Origin: Coriaria nepalensis
Taxonomy: Eukaryota > Streptophyta > Magnoliopsida > Cucurbitales > Coriariaceae
DNA: 64,000 nucleotides
Direction: 5' to 3'
NCBI GenBank assembly: GCA_027186245.1
Contig: CP114482.1
Span: 15,395,209 to 15,459,208 of the forward strand
Shown here: positions 50,528 to 62,000 of the stretch, in pieces
Layout: each line of letters starts with the position of its first letter
How positions within the stretch are numbered: the stretch's first letter is position 1
The notes under the pieces: generated by a model
Databases searched by the model: none
Told to the model about the DNA's origin: nothing
Seen by the model: only the letters and a program-made list of their open reading frames with translations
Made by a program: the position numbers and the translations under genes

Positions 50528-53345
50528 GCTAAAAAATGCATAGTTGCCATCAATAGATCAATTGCAAGTTATGCATGAAAGTCGCGTTTTAAATGCAAAA
50601 AGAGAATTGGTTCGAAGTGCCTTCAAACAATTTAATGATTGAAAAGACTGAGTGATATGCTTTTTAACTCTAAAATAATGCATTGTTGTCTTCAATAGAT
50701 TAATTACAAGTTATGTAAGAAAATAATGTTTGAAGGGCGCAAATAGAATTCGTTCGAATTCATTTAGAATGATTTAATGACTAGAAGAGACTCAGTGACA
50801 TGACTTCAAGGCTAAACAAATGCATTGTTGCCTTCAATAGATCAACTGCAAGTTACGCACGAAAGTCATGTTTAAAGGCCGCATTTCGGCCGAAGTGATT
50901 TAGAATGATTTACTGACTAAAAAAGACGCAAAAATATGACTTTAAGGCTAAAAAAATGCATAGTTTCCATCAATAGATGAATTGCAAATTATGCATGAAA
51001 GACGCGTTCTAAATGCAAAAAGGGAATTGTTTCGAAGTGCCTTCAAACAATTTAATGATTGAAAAGACTGAGTGATATGCTTTTTAAAGCTAAAATAATG
51101 CATTGTTGTCTTCAATAGATTAATTACATGTTATGTAAGAAAATAATGTTTGAAGGGCCATAATAGAATTCGTTCGAATTAATTTAGAATGATTTAATGA
51201 CTAGAAGAGACTCAGTGACATCACTTCAAGGCTAAACAAATGCATTGTTGCCTTGAATAGATCAACTGCAAGTTACGCACGAAAGTCATGTTTAAAGGCC
51301 GAATTTGGTTCGACGTGATTTAGAATGATTTACTGACTAAAAGAGACGCAAAAATATGATTTTGAGGCTAAAAAATGCATAGTTGCCATCAATAGATCAA
51401 TTGCAAGTTATGCATGAAAGTCGCATTTTAAATGCAAAAAGAGAATTGGTTCGAAGTGCCTTCAAACAATTTAATGATTGAAAAGACTGAGTGACATGTT
51501 TTTTAACGCTAAAATAATGCATTGTTCTCTTCAATAGACTAATTACAAGTTTTGTAAGAAAATATTGTTTGAAGGGCAAAAATAGAATTCGTTCGAATTA
51601 ATTTAGAATGATTTAATGACTAGAAGAGACTCAATGACATGACTTTAAGGCTAAACAAATGCATTGTCGCCTTCAATAGATCAACTGCAAGTTACGCACG
51701 AAAGTCATGTTTAAAGGCCGCATTTCGGCCGAAGTGATTTAGAATGATTTACTGACTTAAAAAGACGCAAAAATATGAGTTTAAGGCTAAAAAAATGCAT
51801 AGTTTCCATCAATAGATCAATTGCAAATTATGCATGAAAGCCGCGTTCTAATTGCAAAAAGGGAATTGTTTCGAAGTGCCTTCAAACAATTTAATGATTG
51901 AAAAGATTGAGTGATATGCTTTTTAAAGCTAAAATAATGCATTGTTGTCTTCAATAGATTGATTACAAGTTATGTAAGAAAATAATGTTTGAAGGGCGAT
52001 AATAGAATTCGTTCCAATTAATTTAGAATGATTTAATGACTAGAAGAGACTCAGTGACATGACTTCAAGGCTAAACAAATGCATTTTTGCCTTCAATAGA
52101 TCAACTGCAAGTTACGCACGAAAGTCATGTTTAAAGGCCGAATTTGGTTCGAAGTGATATAGAATGATTTACTGACTAAAAGAGACGCAAAAATATGATT
52201 TTAAGGCTAAAAAATGCATAGTTGCCATCAATAGATCAATTGCACGTTATGCATGAAAGTCGCGTTTTAAATGCAAAAAGAGAATTGGTTCGATGTGCCT
52301 TCAAACAATTTAATGATTGAAAAGACTGAGTGATATGCTTTTTAACGCTAAAATAATGCATTGTTGTCTTCAATAGATTAATTACATGTTATGTAAGAAA
52401 ATAATGTTTGAAGGGCCATAATAGAATTCGTTCGAATTCATTTAGAATGATTTAATGACTAGAAGAGACTCAGTGACATGACTTCAAGGCTAAACAAATG
52501 CATTGTTGCCTTCAATAGATCAACTGCAAGTTACGCACGAAAGTCATGTTTAAAGGCCGAATTTCGTTCGAAGTGATTTAGAATGATTTACTAACTAAAA
52601 GAGACGCAAAAATATGATTTTAAGGCTAAAAAATGCATAGTTGCCATCAATAGACCAATTGCAAGTTATGCATGAAACTCGCGTTTTAAATGCAAAAACA
52701 GAATTGGTTCGAAGTGCCTCCAAACAATTTAATGATTGAAAAGACTGAGTGATATGCTTTTTAACGCTAAAATAATCCATTGTTGTCTTCAATAGATTAA
52801 TTACATGTTATGTAGGAAAATAATGTTTGAAGGGCAATAATAGAATTCGTTCCAATTAATTTAGAATGATTTAATGACTAGAAGAGACTCAGTGACATGA
52901 CTTCAAGGCTAAACAAATGCATTGTTGCCTTCAATAGATCAAATGCAAGTTACGCACGAAAGTCATGTTTAAAGGCCGCATTTCGTCTGAAGTGATTTAG
53001 AATGATTTACTGACTAAAAAAGACGCAAAAATATGACTTTAAGGCTAAAAAAATGCATAGTTTCCATCAATAGATCAATTACAAGTTATGCATGAAAGTC
53101 GCGTTCTAAATGCAAAAACAGAATTGGTTCGTAGTGCCTCCAAACAATTTAATGATTGAAAAGACTAAGTCATATGCTTTTTAATGCTAAAATAATGCAT
53201 TGGTGTCTTCAATAAATTAATTACATGTTATGTAAGAAAATAATGTTTGAAGGGCGATAATAGAATTCGTTCGAATTAATTTAGAATGATTTAATGACTA
53301 CAAGAGACTCAGTGACATGACTTCAAGGCTAAACAAATGCATTGT
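50528..53345 (+). repeat. Regular ABC HORs
   Basis: HOR starts are at 50528, 50947, 51367, 51786, 52206, 52625 and 53044. About 50880-52440 is the partner of 59840-61400 (offset 8,960), marked by gatgaattgcaaatt with gaaagacgcg, tttgaggctaaaaaatgc, tctaattgcaaaaagg with aaaagattgag, and gcacgttatgc with ttcgatgtgcc. Confidence 0.9.
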
Positions 53346-55862
53346 AGCCTTCAATAGATCAACTGCAAGTTACGCACGAAAGTCATGGTTAAAGGCCGCA
53401 TTTCGTCTGAAGTGATTTAGAATGATTTACTGACTAAAAAAGACACAAAAATATGACTTTAAGGCTAAAAAAATGCATAGTTTCCATCAATAGATCAATT
53501 ACAAGTTATGCATGAAAGTCGCGTTTTAAATGCAAAAAGAGAATTGGTTCGAAGTGCCTCCAAACAATTTAATGATTGAAAAGACTGAGTGATATGCTTT
53601 TTAACGCTAAAATAATGCATTGTTGTCTTCAATAGATTAATTACATGTTATGTAGGAAAATAATGTTTGAAGGGCAATAATAGAATTCGTTCCAATTAAT
53701 TTAGAATGATTTAATGACTAGAAGAGACTCAGTGACATGACTTCAAGGCTAAACAAATGCATTGTTGCCTTCAATAGATCAACTGCAAGTTACGCACGAA
53801 AGTCATGTTTAAAGCCGCATTTCGTCTGAAGTGATTTAGACTAATTTACTGACTAAAAAAGACGCAAAAATATGACTTTAAGGCTAACAAAATGCATAGT
53901 TTCCATCAATAGATCAATTACAAGTTATGCATGAAAGTCGCGTTCTAAATGCAAAAACAGAATTGGTTCGAAGTGCCTCCAAACAATTTAATGATTGAAA
54001 AGACTAAGTCATATGCTTTTTAATGCTAAAATAATGCATTGTTGTCTTCAATAAATTAATTACATGTTATGTAAGAAAATAATGTTTGAAGGGCGATAAT
54101 AGAATTCGTTCGAATTATTTTAGAATGATTTAATGACTAGAAGAGACTCAGTGACATGACTTCAAGGCTAAACAAATGCATTGTTGCCTTCAATAGATCA
54201 ACTGCAAGTTACGCACGAAAGTCATGTTTAATGGCCGAATTTTGTTCGAAGTGATTTAGAATGATTTACTGACTAAAAGAGACGCAAAAATATGATTTTA
54301 AGGCTAAAAAATGCATAGTTGTCATCAATAGATCAATTGCAAGTTATGCATGAAAGTCGCGTTTTAAATGCAAAAAGAGAATTGGTTCGAAGTGCCTTCA
54401 AACAATTTAATGATTGAAAAGACTGAATGATATGCTTTTTAACGCTAAAATAATGCATTGTTGTCTTCAATAGATTAATTACAAGTTATGTAAGAAAATA
54501 ATGTTTGAAGGGCAAAAATCGAATTCGTTCGAATTAATTTAGAATGATTTAATGACTAGAAGAGACTCAATGACATGACTTTAAGGCTAAACAAATGCAT
54601 TGTTGCCTTGAATAGATCAACTGCAAGCTACGCACGAAAGTCATGTTTAAAGGCCGAATTTTGTTCGAAGTGATTTAGAATGATTTACTGACAAAAAGAG
54701 ACGCAAAAATATGACTTTAAAGCTAAAAAAATGCATAGTTGCCATGAATAGATCAATTACAAGTTAAGCATGAAAGTCGCGTTCTAAATGCAAAAACAGA
54801 ATTGGTTCGAAGTGCCTCCAAGCAATTTAATGATTGAAAAGACTAAGTCATATGCTTTTTAATGCTAAAATAATGCATTGTTGTCTTCAATAAATTAATT
54901 ACATGTTATGTAAGAAAATAATGTTTGAAGGGCGATAATAGAATTCGTTCGAATTAATTTAGAATGATTTAATGACTAGAAGAGACTCAGTGACATGACT
55001 TCAAGGCTAAACAAATGCATTGTTGCCTTCAATAGATCAACTGCAAGTTACGCACGAAAGTCATGTTTAAAGGCCGAATTTTGTTCGAAGTGATTTAGAA
55101 TGATTTACTGACTAAAAGAGACGCAAAAATATGATTTTAAGGCTAAAAAATGCATAGTGGCCATCAATAGATCAATTGCAAGTTATGCATGGAAGTCGCG
55201 TTTTAAATGCAAAAAGAGAATTGGTTCGAAGTGCCTTCCAACAATTTAATAATTGAAAAGACTGAGTGATATACTTTTTAATGCTAAAATAATGCATTGT
55301 TGTCTTCAATAGATTAATTACAACTTATGTAAGAAAATAATGTTTGAAGGGCGATAATAGAATTCGTTCGAATTAATTTAGAATTATTTAATGACTAGAA
55401 GAGACTCAGTGACATGACTTCAAGGCTAAACAAATGCATTGTTGCCTATAATAGATCAACTGCAAGTTAGGCACGAAAGTCATGTTTAAATGCCGAATTT
55501 CATACGAAGTGATTTGGAATGATTTACTGACTAAAAGAGATGCAAAAATATGACTTTAAGGCTAAAAAAATGCATAGTTGTCATCAGTAGATCAATTGCA
55601 AGTTATGCATGAAAGCCACGTTCAAAATACAAAAAGAGAATTGGTTCGAAGTGCCTTCAAACAATCTAATGATTGAAAAGACTGAGTCATATGCTTTTTA
55701 ATGCTAAAATAATGCATTGTTGTCTTCAATAGATTAATTACATGTTATGTAAGAAAATAATGTTTGAAGGGCGATAATAGAATTCGTTCGAATTAATTTA
55801 GAATGATTTAATGACTAGAAGAGACTTAGTGACATGACTTCAAGGCTAAACAAATGCATTGT
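53346..55862 (+). repeat. 2.5-kb six-HOR block, copy 1
   Basis: Contains the HORs at 53464, 53883, 54303, 54722, 55142 and 55561. Order markers are tcatggttaaaggccgc, ataaattaattacatg, gttgtcatcaatag with gaatgatatgc, gttaagcatgaaag, catagtggcc and gttgtcatcagtag. Each recurs 2,517-2,518 bp downstream. Confidence 0.9.
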
Positions 55863-58370
55863 TGCCTTCAATAGATCAACTGCAAGTTACGCACGAAAGT
55901 CATGGTTAAAGGCCGCATTTCGTCTGAAGTGATTTAGAATGATTTACTGACTAAAAAAGACACAAAAATATGACTTTAAGGCTAAAAAAATGCATAGTTT
56001 CCATCAATAGATCAATTACAAGTTATGCATGAAAGTCGCGTTTTAAATGCAAAAAGAGAATTGGTTCGAAGTGCCTCCAAACAATTTAATGATTGAAAAG
56101 ACTGAGTGATATGCTTTTTAACGCTAAAATAATGCATTGTTGTCTTCAATAGATTAATTACATGTTATGTAGGAAAATAATGTTTGAAGGGCAATAATAG
56201 AATTCGTTCCAATTAATTTAGAATGATTTAATGACTAGAAGAGACTCAGTGACATGACTTCAAGGCTAAACAAATGCATTGTTGCCTTCAATAGATCAAA
56301 TGCAAGTTACGCACGAAAGTCATGTTTAAAGGCCGCATTTCGTCTGAAGTGATTTAGAATGATTTACTGACTAAAAAAGACGCAAAAATATGACTTTAAG
56401 GCTAAAAAAATGCATAGTTTCCATCAATAGATCAATTACAAGTTATGCATGAAAGTCGCGTTCTAAATGCAAAAACAGAATTGGTTCGAAGTGCCTCCAA
56501 ACAATTTAATGATTGAAAAGACTAAGTCATATGCTTTTTAATGCTAAAATAATGCATTGTTGTCTTCAATAAATTAATTACATGTTATGTAAGAAAATAA
56601 TGTTTGAAGGGCGATAATAGAATTCGTTCGAATTATTTTAGAATGATTTAATGACTAGAAGAGACTCAGTGACATGACTTCAAGGCTAAACAAATGCATT
56701 GTTGCCTTCAATAGATCAACTGCAAGTTACGCACGAAAGTCATGTTTAATGGCCGAATTTTGTTCGAAGTGATTTAGAATGATTTACTGACTAAAAGAGA
56801 CGCAAAAATATGATTTTAAGGCTAAAAAATGCATAGTTGTCATCAATAGATCAATTGCAAGTTATGCATGAAAGTCGCGTTTTAAATGCAAAAAGAGAAT
56901 TGGTTCGAAGTGCCTTCAAACAATTTAATGATTGAAAAGACTGAATGATATGCTTTTTAACGCTAAAATAATGCATTGTTGTCTTCAATAGATTAATTAC
57001 AAGTTATGTAAGAAAATAATGTTTGAAGGGCAAAAATCGAATTCGTTCGAATTAATTTAGAATGATTTAATGACTAGAAGAGACTCAATGACATGACTTT
57101 AAGGCTAAACAAATGCATTGTTGCCTTGAATAGATCAACTGCAAGCTACGCACGAAAGTCATGTTTAAAGGCCGAATTTTGTTCGAAGTGATTTAGAATG
57201 ATTTACTGACAAAAAGAGACGCAAAAATATGACTTTAAAGCTAAAAAAATGCATAGTTGCCATGAATAGATCAATTACAAGTTAAGCATGAAAGTCGCGT
57301 TCTAAATGCAAAAACAGAATTGGTTCGAAGTGCCTCCAAGCAATTTAATGATTGAAAAGACTAAGTCATATGCTTTTTAATGCTAAAATAATGCATTGTT
57401 GTCTTCAATAAATTAATTACATGTTATGTAAGAAAATAATGTTTGAAGGGCGATAATAGAATTCGTTCGAATTAATTTAGAATGATTTAATGACTAGAAG
57501 AGACTCAGTGACATGACTTCAAGGCTAAACAAATGCATTGTTGCCTTCAATAGATCAACTGCAAGTTACGCACGAAAGTCATGTTTAAAGGCCGAATTTT
57601 GTTCGAAGTGATTTAGAATGATTTACTGACTAAAAGAGACGCAAAAATATGATTTTAAGGCTAAAAAATGCATAGTGGCCATCAATAGATCAATTGCAAG
57701 TTATGCATGAAAGTCGCGTTTTAAATGCAAAAAGAGAATTGGTTCGAAGTGCCTTCCAACAATTTAATAATTGAAAAGACTGAGTGATATACTTTTTAAT
57801 GCTAAAATAATGCATTGTTGTCTTCAATAGATTAATTACAACTTATGTAAGAAAATAATGTTTGAAGGGCGATAATAGAATTCGTTCGAATTAATTTAGA
57901 ATTATTTAATGACTAGAAGAGACTCAGTGACATGACTTCAAGGCTAAACAAATGCATTGTTGCCTATAATAGATCAACTGCAAGTTAGGCACGAAAGTCA
58001 TGTTTAAATGCCGAATTTCATACGAAGTGATTTGGAATGATTTACTGACTAAAAGAGATGCAAAAATATGACTTTAAGGCTAAAAAAATGCATAGTTGTC
58101 ATCAGTAGATCAATTGCAAGTTATGCATGAAAGCCACGTTCAAAATACAAAAAGAGAATTGGTTCGAAGTGCCTTCAAACAATCTAATGATTGAAAAGAC
58201 TGAGTCATATGCTTTTTAATGCTAAAATAATGCATTGTTGTCTTCAATAGATTAATTACATGTTATGTAAGAAAATAATGTTTGAAGGGCGATAATAGAA
58301 TTCGTTCGAATTAATTTAGAATGATTTAATGACTAGAAGAGACTTAGTGACATGACTTCAAGGCTAAACA
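55863..58370 (+). repeat. 2.5-kb six-HOR block, copy 2
   Basis: Repeats copy 1 with a small number of single-base changes (for example atcaaatgc, aaaggccgc where copy 1 has aaagccgc, and atgaaagtcg where copy 1 has atggaagtcg). It stops eight bases into a C monomer, at the scrambled junction described next. Confidence 0.9.
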
Positions 58371-58504
58371 ATTACAAGTTATGCATGAATAGATCAATTA
58401 CAAGTTATGCATGAAAGTCGCGTTTTAAATGCAAAAAGAGAATTGGTTCGAAGTGCCTCCAAACAATTTAATGATTGAAAAGACTGGGTGATATGCTTTT
58501 TAAC
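58363..58504 (+). repeat. Scrambled C/A junction monomer
   Basis: Begins with eight C-type bases (gctaaaca), then jumps into the middle of an A monomer, and after 21 bases jumps back to an earlier point of A. This creates a direct repeat: 58369-58389 equals 58395-58415. The remainder is ordinary A, and the total is 142 bp. The C monomer that should follow the B at 58221-58362 is missing. Confidence 0.9.
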
Positions 58505-59067
58505 TCTAAAATAATGCATTGTTGTCTTCAATAGATTAATTACAAGTTATGTAAGAAAATAATGTTTGAAGGGCAAAAATAGAATTCGTTCGAATTAATT
58601 TAGAATGATTTAATGACTAGAAGAGACTCAATGGCATGACTTTAAGGCTAAACAAATGCATAGTTGCCTTCAATAGATCAATTGCAAGCTATATATGAAA
58701 GTCGTGTCTTAAATGCACAAATAGAATCAGTTCAAAGTGCTTCCAAATAATTTAATGATATGAAAAGACTGAATGATATGCTTTTTATGGCTAAAACAAT
58801 GCATTGTTGTCTTCAATAGATTAATTGCAAGTTATGTAAGAAAATCATGTTTGAAGGGCGAAAATAGAATTCGTCCGACTTAATTTACAATGATTTAACG
58901 ACTAGAAGAGACTCATTGACATGACTTTAAGGCTAAACAAATGCATTGTTGCCTTCAATAAATCAACTGCAAGTTATGCACGAAAGTCATGTTTAAAGGC
59001 CGAATTTCATTCGAAGTGATTTAGAATGATTTACTGACTAAAAGAGACGCAATAATATGACTTTAAG
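58505..59067 (+). repeat. B - A2 - B2 - C unit
   Basis: B (58505-58646) is followed directly by A2 (58647-58789, 143 bp), B2 (58790-58931) and C (58932-59067), so a C is skipped here too. The A2/B2 pair closely matches 40860-41144 (ttcaaagtgcttccaaataat, tttttatggctaaaacaatgc). The C matches 50392-50527 (ttcattcgaag, cgcaataatatg). The unit is a mosaic of two distant sources. Confidence 0.88.
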
Positions 59068-62000
59068 GCTAAAAAATGCATAGTTGCCATCAATAGATCA
59101 ATTGCAAGTTATGCATGAAAGTCGCGTTTTAAATGCAAAAAGAGAATTGGTTCGAAGTGCCTTCAAACAATTTAATGATTGAAAAGACTGAGTGATATGC
59201 TTTTTAACTCTAAAATAATGCATTGTCGTCTTCAATAGATTAATTACTAGTTATGTAAGAAAATATTGTTTGAAGGGCAAAAATAGAATTCGTTCGAATT
59301 AATTTAGAATGATTTATTGACTAGAAGAGACTTAATGACATGACTTTAAGGCTAACCAAATGCATTGTTGCCTTCAATAGATCAACTGCAAGTTACGCAC
59401 GAAAGTCATGTTTAAAGGCCGCATTTCGTCCGAAGTGATTTAGAATGATTTACTGACTAAAAAAGACGCAAAAATATGACTTTAAGGCTAAAAAAATGCA
59501 TAGTTTCCATCAATAGATCAATTGCAAATTATGCATGAAAGCCGCGTTCTAAATGCAAAAAGGGAATTGTTTCGAAGTGCCTTCAAACAAGTTAATGATT
59601 GAAAAGCCTGAGTGATATGCTTTTTAAAGCTAAAATAATGCATTGTTGTCTTCAATAGATTAATTACATGTTATGTTAGAAAATAATGTTTGAAGGGCGA
59701 TAATAGAATTCGTTCGAATTAATTTAGAATGATTTAATTACTAGAAGAGACTCAGTGACATGACTTCAAGGCTAAACAAATGCATTGTTGCCTTCAATAG
59801 ATCAACTGCAAGTTACGCACGAAAGTCATGTTTAAAGGCCGCATTTCGGCCGAAGTGATTTAGAATGATTTACTGACTAAAAAAGACGCAAAAATATGAC
59901 TTTAAGGATAAAAAAATGCATAGTTTCCATCAATAGATGAATTGCAAATTATGCATGAAAGACGCGTTCTAAATGCAAAAAGGGAATTGTTTCGAAGTGC
60001 CTTCAAACAATTTAATGATTGAAAAGACTGAGTGATATGCTTTTTAAAGCTAAAATAATGCATTGTTGCCTTCAATAGATTAATTACATGTTATGTAAGA
60101 AAATAATGTTTGAAGGGCCATAATAGAATTCGTTCGAATTAATTTAGAATGATTTAATGACTAGAAGAGACTCAGTGACATGACTTCAAGGCTAAACAAA
60201 TGCATTGTTGCCTTCAATAGATCAACTGCAAGTTACGCACGAAAGTCATGTTTAAAGGCCGAATTTGGTTCGACGTGATTTAGAATGATTTACTGACTAA
60301 AAGAGACGCAAAAATATGATTTTGAGGCTAAAAAATGCATAGTTGCCATCAATAGATCAATTGCAAGTTATGCATGAAAGTCGCATTTTAAATGCAAAAA
60401 GAGAATTGGTTCGAAGTGCCTTCAAACAATTTAATGATTGAAAAGACTGAGTGACATGTTTTTTAACGCTAAAATAATGCATTGTTCTCTTCAATAGACT
60501 AATTACAAGTTTTGTAAGAAAATATTGTTTGAAGGGCAAAAATAGAATTCGTTCGAATTAATTTAGAATGATTTAATTACTAGAAGAGACTCAATGACAT
60601 GACTTTAAGGCTAAACAAATGCATTGTCGCCTTCAATAGATCAACTGCAAGTTACGCACGAAAGTCATGTTTAAAGGCTGCATTTCGGCCGAAGTGATTT
60701 AGAATGATTTACTGACTAAAAAAGACGCAAAAATATGAGTTTAAGGCTAAAAAAATGCATAGTTTCCATCAATAGATCAATTGCAAATTATGCATGAAAG
60801 CCGCGTTCTAATTGCAAAAAGGGAATTGTTTCGAAGTGCCTTCAAACAATTTAATGATTGAAAAGATTGAGTGGTATGCTTTTTAAAGCTAAAATAATGC
60901 ATTGTTGTCTTCAATAGATTAATTACAAGTTATGTAAGAAAATAATGTTTGAAGGGCGATAATAGAATTCGTTCCAATTAATTTAGAATGATTTAATGAC
61001 TAGAAGAGACTCAGTGACATGACTTCAAGGCTAAACAAATGCATTTTTGCCTTCAATAGATCAACTGCAAGTTACGCACGAAAGTCATGTTTAAAGGCCG
61101 AATTTGGTTCGAAGTGATATAGAATGATTTACTGACTAAAAGAGACGCAAAAATATGATTTTAAGGCTAAAAAATGCATAGTTGCCATCAATAGATCAAT
61201 TGCACGTTATGCATGAAAGTCGCGTTTTAAATGCAAAAAGAGAATTGGTTCGATGTGCCTTCAAACAATTTAATGATTGAAAAGACTGAGTGATATGCTT
61301 TTTAACGCTAAAATAATGCATTGTTGTCTTCAATAGATTAATTACATGTTATGTAAGAAAATAATGTTTGAAGGGCCATAATAGAATTCGTTCGAATTAA
61401 TTTAGAATGATTTAATGACTAGAAGAGACTCAGTGACATCACTTCAAGGCTAAACAAATGCATTGTTGCCTTCAATAGATCAACTGCAAGTTACGCACGA
61501 AAGTCATGTTTAAAGGCCGAATTTGGTTCGACGTGATTTAGAATGATTTACTGACTAAAAGAGACGCAAAAATATGATTTTGAGGCTAAAAAATGCATAG
61601 TTGCCATCAATAGATCAATTGCAAGTAATGCATGAAAGTCGCATTTTAAATGCAAAAAGAGAATTGGTTCGAAGTGCCTTCAAACAATTTAATGATTGAA
61701 AAGACTGAGTGACATGTTTTTTAACGCTAAAATAATGCATTGTTCTCTTCAATAGACTAATTACAAGTTTTGTAAGAAAATATTGTTTGAAGGGCAAAAA
61801 TAGAATTCGTTCGAATTAATTTAGAATGATTTAATGACTAGAAGAGACTCAATGACATGACTTTAAGGCTAAACAAATGCATTGTCGCCTTCAATAGATC
61901 AACTGCAAGTTACGCACGAAAGTCATGTTTAAAGGCCGCATTTCGGCCGAAGTGATTTAGAATGATTTACTGACTAAAAAAGACGCAAAAATATGAGTTT

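Noticed and set aside
33815..62000. Short open frames of 60-65 codons on both strands
   Set aside because: They recur at the repeat period, are frame by-products of A monomers or their complement, and have no start context, neighbours or recognisable domain. A single base change in other copies closes them.
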